A stretch of 64,000 bases of DNA from assembly GCA_014898415.1 (NCBI GenBank), contig RCTD01000028.1, positions 496,001-560,000 of the forward strand. The letters are read 5' to 3'. This DNA comes from Stromatinia cepivora. Taxonomy: Eukaryota > Ascomycota > Leotiomycetes > Helotiales > Sclerotiniaceae. A model generated the notes under the pieces. It had not been told where the DNA came from. It did no database searches and saw only the letters and a program-made list of their open reading frames with translations. Shown here in pieces: positions 33,007 through 44,260 of the stretch (position 1 is the first letter of the stretch; the number at the start of each line of letters is the position of its first letter). Made by a program: the position numbers and the translations under genes.

Positions 33007-33933
33007 CTAGTTGTTGTCAGACAGTCCGAGAAGATTGAGGTCTGATAGAGGATTATTACCCAGTATGAAAATATTTGCCACATGATGGGCGAGACGAATA
33101 TTCGTATTTTAATTTATTGATAATCTGAGTAAAAGCTCAAAATAGTAATGAATGAAGAAAGGAAATAAAACGGTCAACTTCCCACGACACCCATCACACT
33201 TGAAGTGAGTGTTTACGGATTGGGTATGAACAATAACATGTGAATGTGTGTCATTGTAAGGAGAATTATATATACCTCATACAGTATACAAGAGTTGAGA
33301 ATCAAATGTAGAAAGAGCAATCTGTTCCACTAGGAAAGAACCTTCGAAATTGTAAGGTTAAATAAATCCTTTGCACTTCCCTTCACTTCCAAATTTCCAT
33401 TCATTGCTCACCAAACAAAGCAGTGGAGGTGAGCATGGCTGATAATACTCATTACCACGTAGCCTTTTTATGCTTTACACAAACTAATAAGGTTCATATG
33501 AATTCCTCATTTGAAGTGACAAGAAAAATCAATCCTCAGGCAGATAGGAAGGCTTTATCTGTGATACCGCTGACTAATCAATTGACGCTAAGACCTCCGA
33601 GATCCCAGTGCTCAGCCTTGTTCAATTAACTCTCCAAAGTTCTGCTGCACATTTGATGGAGCTTTCAACTTTTGCGTCATTGGGAAAAGTGTAATTTTGA
33701 ACGTAGAATTGAATTCACGAAAGCTTCAAGACCTCACAGAAAGTGTCCCACGGTTTGAAGAGCGGGTGTTGAGTCCTAGCCCGAGGGGCGTTTTCAACTT
33801 AGAGCATCAAAGCCTTATTCATCAATCCGACTATACGCATCAAAGCATCCCACCAACCACACAAAAACGTCACCACACACTTTCCTCGGAATATGCTGCT
33901 GAGATAGGAATAAAATTGTCGCCCTGGTCCAAC
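33007..33933. other. Divergent promoter region
   Basis: About 0.9 kb between the FRAG1-type gene (minus) and the KIN28 gene (plus). The frame upstream of the KIN28 ATG is open from about 33697 but has no earlier ATG. No other features recognised. Confidence 0.5.
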
Positions 33934-35197
33934 ATGGCAGTTTCACCTCTCATTGTCCCATCTGTGGACTCCGGCGAGAGAAGCGCAAGCAGATCGAAGC
34001 TCTCGAGTGCCGTCCCCAGTGGTAATGGGACTCCCTCCGACCGGCCATCTGCAAGTGCTGGCACAACCTATGATCTAGCAGAGCAGATGAACGAAAATGA
34101 GAGATCTAAATATGTCAAAGGTGCCCATTCTTCGCTTTTCCAATGTTAGCTCATAGCATTGCTGACCACCTATCATCTTAGGCAAAAAGCTTGGAGAAGG
34201 AACTTATGCCAATGTCTATCTCGGCCACCTCAGAACGGACCCCAGTGTCCTCGTAGCCATCAAAAAGATCAAAATACAAAAAGAATACACAGAAGGAATG
34301 GCACCCGATGCCATTCGCGAACTCAAGCACCTTCAAGAAATTTCCCACCCAAATATAATATCCCTGCTCTCAGTATTCTCTTCAAAGGATCAAAATCTTA
34401 ATCTCGTTCTCGAATTCTTACCCCTCGGGGATCTGGAAATGTTAATCAAAGACGTCGATGGCGTACGTTATGGTGCGGCCGATATAAAAGCTTGGATGGG
34501 AATGCTTAGTCGAGCCGTCTGGTTTTGTCACGAAAACTTCATTTTACACCGTGATATCAAACCTAACAACTTGTTAATTGCCGCAGACGGAGAAGTCAAA
34601 CTAGCAGATTTCGGTTTGGCGAGAAATTTCGCGGATCCTCAACGAACGATGACATCGAATGTAATCACACGCTGGTATCGACCACCTGAGCTGTTATTCG
34701 GCGCAAGACATTATTCGGGCGCCGTGGATGTATGGTCTGTTGGGCTTGTGTTTGCTGAAATGATATTGAGAATTCCTTTTATACCAGGTGATACTGAGGT
34801 CCATCAAGTCTCCCTAATCTGCCAAGCAGTTGGTACACCAACTGAAGATAATTGGCCGGGAGTAACAAAATTGCCCGAATACACAGTACCTGACCCACCA
34901 AACCCATTAGTTCCACGAGAACAGTATTTGGGCATGTTTGGAGCTGCCGGGCCTGAGGGAGTCGATCTATTGATAAATATGTTGATACTGGATCCTAGGA
35001 AGAGGATTGCGGCAAGGGCGGTGTTAGAACATCCTTGGTGGGCATCGGATCCTAAACCTACAAAAAATGAAGATCTACCAAAGAAGAGGGGCGGCGAGGC
35101 GAAAATGGGGGAGGATTTGAAAAGGAGGCCGGGGATGGTAGATGATGATAGGGCAAGTAAAGTAGCGAGAAAGTTGGATTTCTCTTCGATGAGGTAG
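33934..35197 (+). CDS. kin28: TFIIH-associated cyclin-dependent kinase (KIN28/CDK7)
   Basis: Catalytic subunit of the TFIIK module, which phosphorylates the RNA polymerase II C-terminal domain (Ser5/Ser7) with cyclin H and MAT1, in the nucleus. Exons 33934-34120 and 34182-35197 (61-bp intron with donor GTGCCC) give 400 residues. Glycine loop GKKLGEGTYANVY; PSTAIRE-equivalent EGMAPDAIRELKHLQE; catalytic loop HRDIKPNN (Asp about 188); LADFGLARNF; activation segment TSNVITRWYRPPELLFGARH with the CDK7-type TRWYRPPE; and a CMGC insert. An N-terminal Ser/Pro-rich extension of about 60 residues precedes the kinase. The C-terminal tail is Lys/Arg-rich. The 3' end lies 231 bp from that of RCY1 on the other strand. 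Confidence 0.93.
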
Positions 35198-35427
35198 AAC
35201 TCTTGGGATATTGGAAATTATGGGCGGCGTACGTGATACTTATCTGGCGTCAAGGATGGATGGGAAGGAAAAGATTAGAGCCACAAGAGTTAAACCATAG
35301 TCACTTATAATTGCAGTTAAAAGTCATTCCATCATATTTGTCTGTCTCTAAAAGACACATTCATGCATATCTCATAACGTTTCTATGCAGGCCATCCCAA
35401 TATTTTCTCCAATTTCCGGCCCTCAAC

Positions 35428-38247
35428 TCACATAACTCCACATCCAATCCCATACATAGCTCTCTCTACATCTTTTTTAACCGTATACCAATCGGCCCTC
35501 CTCTCCGCAAACTCATAAACCTCCTCCGCTCTGAAGATCCCCCCAAATCTATCACCATCCGCAATAACCGTGGCCATTTCCTTTGCATGACCCGGACTTA
35601 TCAAATATATCTGACTCAATTCTCTCAATGCCTTGAAATACTGTAGCAAATCCGCGTTTCGAAGTGTTTTGATATAGACAAAATATAAATTCATATCGGA
35701 GATGAGTTTGATGGCTCCAGAGGTGGATATTCGTTGACGCTTGAGATGTTTGCAGACGGCGGTGAAAAGACGGAGTCCGACTTCTTGGTTGAAGACGTCG
35801 AGCATGGTTTTGTCGGTGCTGCCGGTGAGCATCTTGGTGTGGGATTCTACAAGGGCGACGACTTGTTCGGCAGTGGTGGTTGGCCCGATATCCATATCTG
35901 CGTTTACCCCCATGGCGTCGAATTCAGGAGGATTGTAGTCGGTGGGGAGTTGAGTGGTGCCGCAAATATATTCGACCTCATCCATAAGTACATCAATACC
36001 TTTGTTCAAACCGGCTGCGACCCGTTCATCCAGCATTTGTTCAAATTTCTTCTTGGCTTTGACGGCGGGATCAAGGAAATCATTTCGGTCCGCAAGTTTA
36101 GTCGTTGCGAGCTGCTGTTCATAGAAAACATCGATCATCTGGGAGATCAAATCACCTACGTTGACAAGTTCTAGGAATGTCATCAGAGGTACTACTACAC
36201 CCTGTTGGTGCTCGCTAATCTCACGAGGATTATATTTCGAAAGATGATCCACAGCTTTGTCAAAGCCAGTCTTGACATGTCTCGTCCCAAGGATTTGCAG
36301 TAACACTACGAATATTGCTTCACACTGTTCTCGGGCTTCTTCTCCCGTCTGACCTCCTAGCCTGACGAATAGAGCTGCACGTTCAATGCTCGCTTTTGCG
36401 GAATGCGTTAGGTCTAGTGCAACTTCAATGCTGAATAGTGATCGAATCCCTTCCAGCCTGGAGGCCATCAAAGCAGCTTTGGCAGCGAGTTCATCCGTTG
36501 GTGCTTCAGCTGGTAGTGGAACCGATATTGCGCCGGGCGGTAATGATGGAGTGGTCGATCGAGAAGGTACTGGTGACTGACTCGCGCTGAGTACTTGCAA
36601 ACTTGACCGGCTCCCTGCCTGGGGTGCTGTGACGGTTTTAGTCGCACCAAAGGGTGACATTGTAGGCAGAACATTTACAGGCATCATAACGACCTTCTTG
36701 AACGAGCTCATGAAATCCTTTTTATCAGCAACGCGGTTAACGTTGGCCATATAAAATGACTCCTTGGAAGCATCTTGAGCCGAGAGCTTTGTTTCCCAAT
36801 CTCCTACTTCTGATTCGGCGAGCCTTTTGAAATAATCAAGCTCTTCTGACAGGTAGAGATCCACGTGAGGTTCGAACACTCGCGCTATGACAGCCTTGAC
36901 CTTGTCAAAGAAGTCTTTTCCAGAGTTTCTAGTAGGCCTCAACGTAGATGCAAATTGCATACTTTGTTCAAAGATACCAGAAACAGCTTGTAGATAAGAC
37001 GCTATGCTTCGTTCATGAGATTCGTCAAATAAAGGAGTAACATATTCCATGAGAATATCTTCTGCAATTTTATCCAAAAAGATCTGTAGAACATCCTCAC
37101 CGGGAGGGAAGACCCTATCGATTATATCTGCTTGTTCATTCACATTCTTGGACAACCTTTGTAAAAATTCCCGTGACGGTTCGAGTGCTATACCTTCAGA
37201 TGCTGCTTGGTTGATACAATCCATTGAGTTACCAAGAACATCCCGGTCGGAGAATAATGGATGTTTCTGAACGAACAGTTCTATGCCAGCTTGGCCCCCA
37301 TTTAGTACACCCAACACATGAGCATATCGCCGCATTCTACCATCAATGTCCCACACTTCATAACCCTGCTCAAATTCTCGTAACACTGCGGTCTCAAATA
37401 TACCCGTCATAGTAATTAATCTCTCCTCTCGTTGTCTCCATCCTTGAGCCCAATCACTCCGCGAAAATACCTGGAGATGGGCTAACATTTGTGCCTGTTG
37501 TTCTGGTGTCCGATAAACTCGAAATAGAACCGGATCAACATGGCTTCTAGATCTAGCCAAATCGTAATAGAATGGCCCTAATGCCGCATATATCTTTCCA
37601 TATTCTTGTCTCGCAGACCCGCGTATAGATCTAACTTCCGCAAATACATTTAACAGGGCTTCTGGATCTTGCATAGGTGTTCGAGTTCGTGGTGGAGGTG
37701 GCAGGCTCATGCGGCCTTGCCCTGATATGGACAATGTCTCAAATCCATCTGCCAGTCCTCTCGTACTTTTAGAAGCAATTTCCGCTGATTTTCTCTGCTG
37801 CCGTAACTCCTCCTCTCCTGCATCAAATAATGTCGTGCTAGTTTTCCTCATCCCACCAATATTCCCACCTCCCCCTCCAGCACCGCCAGCACCAACACCA
37901 ATCCCAATCCTCTTAGAATCCTCTTCAGCCCTTAGTCGCACCGTCTCTCGCTTTTTCCTTAGTATTTCTTCGAATCGCTTTCTAGCTTCTCCTTCGTTCC
38001 AAACACCCATAGCTTTCAGTCTCGACACCCATCGCGAATCTTCATATACCATTTCTTGCATTCGTTTCGATGTGCGCGCAAAGTTCATGAGATCTGGAAC
38101 TGGCAAATAGTCAAGAATTGTAGATATTATTTCAGCAGGTAGGACAGGCTTGCTGCCATTACTGCCGACCATTTGGGTAGCTCTCAAAGAACTCAGTATG
38201 CTGTTTTGATTGCTACCCTGAACTGGGGCGCGCCTGAAGTTCGACAT
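35428..38247 (-). CDS. rcy1: Recyclin-1 (RCY1), F-box protein with Sec10-like region
   Basis: A single 939-residue minus-strand exon. An F-box is near the N-terminus: VLPAEIISTILDYLPVPDLM followed by NFARTSKRMQEMVYEDSRWV. Then comes a charged, Gly-rich linker and a long helical region like the exocyst Sec10/RCY1 family (GTRHVKTGFDKAVDHLSKYN, VGDLISQMIDVFYEQQL, AISDMN-type segments). The protein ends GCGVM, i.e. CGVM, a CaaX prenylation box, as yeast RCY1 also has. RCY1 recruits SKP1 and acts in recycling of SNAREs and other cargo from endosomes to the Golgi and plasma membrane. The length and the tail strongly support the name. Confidence 0.92.
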   Translation of the reverse strand: MSNFRRAPVQGSNQNSILSSLRATQMVGSNGSKPVLPAEIISTILDYLPVPDLMNFARTSKRMQEMVYEDSRWVSRLKAMGVWNEGEARKRFEEILRKKRETVRLRAEEDSKRIGIGVGAGGAGGGGGNIGGMRKTSTTLFDAGEEELRQQRKSAEIASKSTRGLADGFETLSISGQGRMSLPPPPRTRTPMQDPEALLNVFAEVRSIRGSARQEYGKIYAALGPFYYDLARSRSHVDPVLFRVYRTPEQQAQMLAHLQVFSRSDWAQGWRQREERLITMTGIFETAVLREFEQGYEVWDIDGRMRRYAHVLGVLNGGQAGIELFVQKHPLFSDRDVLGNSMDCINQAASEGIALEPSREFLQRLSKNVNEQADIIDRVFPPGEDVLQIFLDKIAEDILMEYVTPLFDESHERSIASYLQAVSGIFEQSMQFASTLRPTRNSGKDFFDKVKAVIARVFEPHVDLYLSEELDYFKRLAESEVGDWETKLSAQDASKESFYMANVNRVADKKDFMSSFKKVVMMPVNVLPTMSPFGATKTVTAPQAGSRSSLQVLSASQSPVPSRSTTPSLPPGAISVPLPAEAPTDELAAKAALMASRLEGIRSLFSIEVALDLTHSAKASIERAALFVRLGGQTGEEAREQCEAIFVVLLQILGTRHVKTGFDKAVDHLSKYNPREISEHQQGVVVPLMTFLELVNVGDLISQMIDVFYEQQLATTKLADRNDFLDPAVKAKKKFEQMLDERVAAGLNKGIDVLMDEVEYICGTTQLPTDYNPPEFDAMGVNADMDIGPTTTAEQVVALVESHTKMLTGSTDKTMLDVFNQEVGLRLFTAVCKHLKRQRISTSGAIKLISDMNLYFVYIKTLRNADLLQYFKALRELSQIYLISPGHAKEMATVIADGDRFGGIFRAEEVYEFAERRADWYTVKKDVERAMYGIGCGVM

Positions 38248-39682
38248 CGTGACAGAGTTTTTGGTATCGATGGTATGATAGGAGGAGTCACGGAATTAAG
38301 ATCATTAGGGAATGTATTCGCATTTCCGATTATCGTGGTATCTTGATGTTCTCACTGTTGCTCAAGGTTGTGGCTGAAAGCTGGTACAAGTAGATTGTAA
38401 TCTGGAGATGGCGCTAGACTGGGGTTGTGGCTAGGCTCGGTTACCCCCACCACCAACAACATCGGAATTCTAGGTCTCCACCGCAAGGAACACAAATTAA
38501 TCCATTGCTAATATACTCGTAGTTAACAAGTATACTTCATCGATAGCCTCGCGACATACTTTTTCTATCCAAAGGTAGAAAAGCATACTGTAGAGCTTCC
38601 CGCCAGAACTGCAACCGCAGATAGTAAATGAATCTCTCGGTTTATCAGTCTCACCCTTACTCTATCTTCCTACTCTCCTACTCTTCAACTCCAACCTTCT
38701 CCTTTCTCTTTTGTTCAACTTCTTGTTCTCTATCTTGCGATTATCTCTTCTGTCAGCCCAAGATATGCATTTCACCACAATACAACGAGGAGAAAATTCA
38801 TGAGGCAGTTAGAAAAGAACCAATTCGAGTTGATTGGACAAGATATTTCCATTCAAATGAAGCCCCGAATTGATTCAAGCGTTAAAAGCGTGTATTCGAT
38901 AACTAGACGGCCAGATTAGCTGGTGAAATGTGTATCATGATGTACTCAACACTGTTGCCATCCGATGTAGAGATCCTAGGTATCTTGGTGGTATCTTCTA
39001 GGGGTTTCTTCGCAATCTTGACCCCTTTTTCCTGAAGTCTTAAGTTCTACTTCCTGCTACATTACATTACTACTATTATTACTCCCGCGATTTATCGATG
39101 AAAGATATATTAGTTCAAGGAATGTAATCTTACATCACAATGTCTAGTTCTTCATGCATCATTCATAATCCACTTTGCTTTGGTAAATTTATTCTCATAC
39201 TGATGATACGATACAAGGTACTCCGTACCGAACAGCACAACGTAACATAACAAAATAGAGCACCAAAACTACTAACATACATCCAAGTCAATAGTACCTG
39301 GTAGATCTTTCATTCTAAGACTGGTTGTGTTGGCAACCATTTAGTGTCTCGGCCTGAGAGACCATTCGTTTGTTGCACCTATATTCAGACATTGAAATGT
39401 ATCACAAAACATCAAGTCCTTAGTATCCTATACTGGCTGAGTTAAACTTATCGTCAACTTGGGCTCCTGATTCTCGCTATATGATGAAGATAAGTATCTG
39501 AATTTGTTGTGGAAACGAGATTTTAGGAGGAGGGAGGACAAGATGAATGTATAGGAGAATCCGCCAAACATTGAAGTATGGCATCCAACTATGGATACCA
39601 GTTCATAGTCATTTTATTCCGGATTGCGGTACAACTACTTTTAATAGTCATGCTTCTCGTGCATCGAATCTCCTCCGACCGC
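38248..39682. other. Intergenic, upstream of RCY1
   Basis: About 1.4 kb containing the RCY1 promoter and the 3' flank of the next gene. TACTCCGTA (reverse complement of TACGGAGTA) is at 39219-39227. No coding homology seen. Confidence 0.5.
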
Positions 39683-41559
39683 CTAAACCATCACGATTTT
39701 CCTCCCAAAACTATCACACCATTTCTCAAACACCTCTTTCTCCACAAACCCATTTCTCAGTCCTCCGGGGTCTATTTTTCCAACTCCCTCTTCAAAATCC
39801 CGCCTAGACGCCTGAATCGCCATCGCCACCCCAGCCGTCTGCCGCATAAACAAATCTGCCGCCTTACTCGCCCCCCTAACCCTCTCATCCAACACCAACA
39901 TCTCTTTCGCCAACCCTTGCGTTTCCCCCTCCAACCTCATTCTTTCCCCAGGACTCACACATCCCAGCAACCGATTCGAAAACATGATACAACTTAAAAA
40001 AGTCGCATACGCTTTCGCCCTGCGATCAAATTCCATCGTTCCCTCTCCCACATCCCCAGCTTCTCGAATCAACGCCTCATACTTGCACTTCCAATCCACA
40101 AACCGCTGGCGCAATTCCCTACACCATTTTTGTATCTGCACTACATATTCGAGACTAGGTTCTTCTTCTCTACAAAGAAGTTGCGTCATGTCCCAAAATG
40201 TCCCGGGGATATTACTCTTCGCCATAATCAAAAGCACTACAATCTCGCTGCGATCACTCACCGTATAATATTCTTCCTTACATATAACAGACATTAACAA
40301 ATCCTGCCACGCACTTTGTTCCAAAAAACACCGTTCCCCATTCAACAAAGCCTCCGTCATAATCGGACCCGTATGACCCATAAACAACGCGCGTTCAAAA
40401 TCCGTCGTATAAGATTCCGGTTTCCGTAACAAAATCAGACGAGCAGCACCAGCCGAGTGACGAATCCATGCTATCTCACCAGAGGGCTCGAGTAGTTCAT
40501 AGAGAGCGAGTATCTCGGTAGCGCAGAGAACTTCGGGTTTATACCGGGTTTTGGGCGAGTCGAGTGCGCGTTGCAGTGTTTCAAGCGCGGTTATGTAGTG
40601 TGTTAATACGAGCGGTTCCCAGAAGGTTGTATGGTGGGGAGGAGAGATTATTTGGCGGGCTCGCGCAACGACGCAATCGACTGCTGCGGAGAGGCAGGAG
40701 CTGTGACCATAACGAGCTGAGGGGACGGGTTAGACGGTGCTTTGGTTGGGAATATAACATGGCTGTTAAAAACGAAGGGGCACATACTAGGTAAAAAACT
40801 CAAAAAGCTCCATTGTTTCTGCGTTCTCATTTGATGCACAATACTTTCCGGACTCTTGCACAGTGCTCTTCTCGTGGCCCTCCCCACGTGCAAAGTAGCC
40901 AATGTCGAGAGTTCCAAGATATCGAAGCCGAATTTCGAGAGCATGAGTTCGTAAGATGTAGGCGAGAAAATTGAAGGGGGGATAACTGGATTGGAGGGAA
41001 GGGTTTTCATTTTTATATGCCAGTGTTGTTTCTCGCACCCCGCAAGAATATTACTTCGTTTCTTTTCTTGACTTTTTTCTTCGATAATGCAATTCGGAGC
41101 TCTAAGTTTATTTCTCGCATTCACAGCCAAATTCTTACTAGCTCCTGATCCAATCATCGGAATAGAAGAATGGTATTCCAGCTGGCGATGCGTACTTGCC
41201 GTATAATTTCCTCCTCCACCAACCCTCTCCCCCTTCCTCTCTTCATTCGCATCCCCATTCTCATTCCCGACGGTCTTTCCCCCATTCAATCCATTTCCAA
41301 TAACCTTAAACCCCGACTCCCCACAGTTTATCTTTCCATCCAACACAAAAACCGGATATTGTCTCAAATTATGTTTTCCATAGTTCCCATCTCGGCGACG
41401 AGCGGCACTAGCTTTTTTCATCGCTTGTTTGCGGATTAAGGCGCGGACGGCGAGATCTTGAGGCATGGTCGGGTTGAGGGGCGTACTGTTTACGAATTGA
41501 TATTCTATTTTTGGCTGTGCGAGAGCTGGAGGGGTTGGGGGTGAGGTTGAAGTGGACAT
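39683..41559 (-). CDS. Fungal transcription-factor-domain protein without a zinc cluster
   Basis: Two minus-strand exons, 41559-40788 and 40716-39683 (71-bp intron), give 601 residues from the ATG at 41559; an upstream in-frame ATG at 41673 would add a His-rich leader. The N-terminus has YQFVNSTPLNP then a basic stretch, VRALIRKQAMKKASAARRR, a layout seen in fungal proteins that carry the Fungal_trans_2-like regulatory domain but lack a Zn2Cys6 cluster. The spliced second part gives CLSAAVDCVVARARQI, TFWEPLVLTHYITALETLQ, EVLCATEILALYELLE and MGHTGPIMTEALLNGERCFL, hallmarks of that domain. Whether it binds DNA is unknown. It is not next to any obvious target cluster. Confidence 0.82.
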
Positions 41560-42951
41560 GATTGGTACTTGGGAAGATGAGATATTGCGTGCGTGATGAT
41601 GGTGATGGATATGAATTGGTATAAAATTCAATGGTGATTTGGACTCGTGTTTGAAAACGTGGGTGGGAACCAAATAGCATGAGAGTAGGCTAATACCTAT
41701 TTCATTTTTCCTTCTTTTTTATCATAGGCTCACTCGCGACAGAAGGAATTCATCGAAACACTAAAATATACACCGATGATATATCACAAATATCACAAAT
41801 ATCACTTTCTCATCTCACGAGACTGTGGCCCAAAATAGCGGGATATCAAGCCATCACACCGATGACACCCCGTCTTGATTCCTGCATCTTCATTCGTGGG
41901 TACACATTGGCATACCGTGTACAAAACCTATATTTGTAGCATGTGGAAACACAGTTCCACGCAATTGTTTGGTGGAAAAGAGGCTGACGTATGATAGGGC
42001 GAGGGGATGAAAATCTGATGTCAAAGTATGCTTAATACACATGTATTGATATATTTGAAGTGCCGGGCTTAAAATAGTCAGCCAGCGGTGAGAGAAGGCG
42101 TTTCCTTTTTAAAACTTTAGAGTGGAGGCCGATTGGAAATTGAGGCAAGGCTCCGGAGCCGATGCAAAAGCTGGATATCGGTGTAAAGATGACACAGATG
42201 TGCTTATGTAACGTTAAGATAATCGCAAGCTTGATCTGAATCAGCAAGCTCAGGTCACGAGAAATACAGGGGAGTGACTCGCCAGATCTCAAATGTGCTG
42301 TGTTCTCTCTATTTTGTGCATGTGTATATATTAGTAGAGGAGAAGCCCTGCGAAGCAAGCGCTACCATTGGCTCCACGGAATATAAACCCAGCGTGTGGA
42401 CAAATCTCAAACCCCGGGTGTACAATAGAAAAGCAACAGACATAACAGCTTAGAAGAGTCAGGCGTAACATGTTGATACGGGAATATAGACCAGGATATT
42501 ATCTCCAAACATCTTAGTTTCATTTCCGATCGTCGATTCGTTTATTGTGTTTCCCCAGCTTATGCTGATGTTGCACAACATGTTTTGATAGTTCAAATTT
42601 TTTTTAGGGAAATCAAAAAAAAGTTTTGTATGACTTCAAATTCCTAATTCAATACACATACCTTTTTCCGAGACTTAGCTCCGTTAAAAGGATAAACCTA
42701 ACGAACTGATAATAGTAACAGAAACCTGTTACACACACAATACTTACGCTTCCTCGCGTCCTTGTCCTTTCCTGCATCTTCATTTACAAGTGATAAAGAT
42801 GGACCAATATCCTTCAAAGTGTAACATCTCAGTCCTCATCACTGAACTGCAAGAACTATCTACATTTCTTCTCAAATAAACAAAAACAAAAACTGCTATT
42901 CATAACAGATCTCAGGATACCAACACTCAATTGTTCCCTACGACGCCCACA
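41560..42951. other. Divergent promoter region
   Basis: About 1.4 kb between the transcription-factor-domain gene (minus) and the carbonic anhydrase (plus). No gene recognised. Short AT-rich runs occur around 42595-42640. Confidence 0.5.
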
Positions 42952-43770
42952 ATGTCCACGGGAATGAACGTTGCAACTTTGGTTGAACGCAGCTCGTGAG
43001 TACCTCTACACTACTCACATAGTTATCTAACCATGCCGACTGACATCACTTCAGGGAAGTTGCAAAAACACATCAGCCAATCCCTAATTTGGGTGAAATA
43101 GTAGCCTTGGGAAAAGACTCGCCACATATTTTCGTTGGTAAGTTAGATCTTGGTACATTTCTATTTCTTTGATATACGCTGAGAAATTCGCAGTGACCTG
43201 TTTAGACCCGCGTGTCGTCCCAGAAAAGCTTTTGAACATTCAAATTGCAGGTATGATAGATCAACACTTCTCTCAAATTACACACATCCATCTAATTCTT
43301 CATAGATGGAGTTGGGGTCATAAGAAATGTCGGAGGTCATATTGAGCCAGCCTTGAAGGATATCATCGCTTTAGATGCTTTTATTCGTATTGATGAAATT
43401 ATGATCATACACCATACAGGTTTATCTCCCTTACGGAACTAAAATTTAACACATCTAACAAGATTCTAGATTGTGGAACTACCCACTTCACAAATGAGGG
43501 TTCTCGTGATTCTCTCAAAGCTCGTATGCCAACTAAGCACCACCATAAGATTGACAACATGACATTCGGTGCCGTTGATGAGTATGTACTATGGAGTCTT
43601 TTTCATGAGCCATTTGTCGAGCTAATTACTATCCTAGTCTCAAACAATCAGTCATTGATGATATCGCCATCCTTCGTGAACACCCGTATATCCGACAAGA
43701 ACTCGCCGAGAAGACCTTTGGATTCATATACGACCTCAAAAGCGGCAGATTGGAAGCCGTGAACGTTTAA
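42952..43770 (+). CDS. Beta-carbonic anhydrase
   Basis: A small beta-class carbonic anhydrase (CO2 to bicarbonate). Six exons by eye: 42952-42995, 43055-43137, 43194-43250, 43306-43419, 43470-43581, 43638-43770, giving 180 residues; all five introns are 50-59 bp. Zinc ligands and partners are visible: Cys45-x-Asp47-x-Arg49 in VTCLDPRV and His98-x-x-Cys101 in HHTDCGTTHF, with the VIRNVGG segment between. The C-terminus is DIAILREHPYIRQELAEKTF then FIYDLKSGRLEAV. Such short fungal beta-CAs belong to the compact subgroup. No signal peptide is evident, so it is probably cytosolic. Five introns in 0.8 kb make it one of the most intron-dense genes in the window. Confidence 0.93.
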
Positions 43771-43789
43771 TCCACGTGAATCTCTTGAG

Positions 43790-44260
43790 TTTTGAAGTCG
43801 GAAAGCAAGTCATTTGGATCTCTAATTCGAATAGGGCCGGTTTCGGACTTGGAAAAGAGATCAGAACCCAATGCGAGGACAGAGAGGGTGTATCCTACGT
43901 CTTCGGGATAGAAAAAAGGTAGCGGACCAGAAATTATCATTCATTACAACCTTTGCTCTAAAATTGCAGCTTTAGAATGCTAGTAGTGTCAAGATCAACA
44001 GCTCAAGACCTTTTTAGTTTATGTGAACCCCACCTAGCAGCACTAAAACATTGCCGCTAAGATCGATACCCTCTTTGAAGGCCGCGATGATCCCAACTTG
44101 CTTGAATTCTTAAAGTTGTCGAAACATAATGGGAATGTTTGGTTCAGGGCTCAATTGCTTTACGGGCCTCTGAGCTATTGACAAGAAAGCTTGGAAGATA
44201 AAGTATCGCTCTGCTTCCTGCAAGTGAATGTGTTGTGTGATAACGATCCTGGTGTGCATG
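43790..44260 (+). pseudogene. Decayed unknown protein-coding gene
   Basis: Directly after the carbonic anhydrase, coding-like patches follow one another: LLSFEVGKQVIWISNSNRAG, CEDREGVSYVFGIEK, a possible intron ending TTGCAG near 43968, STAQDLFSLCEPHLAALKH, then after a frameshift AKIDTLFEGRDDPNLLEFLK and HNGNVWFRAQLLYGPLSY followed by TGA. The next codons, QESLEDK, suggest the stop was a Trp codon (TGG to TGA). I do not recognise the family. Amino-acid composition and preserved codon structure argue that this was recently a gene. Confidence 0.5.
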
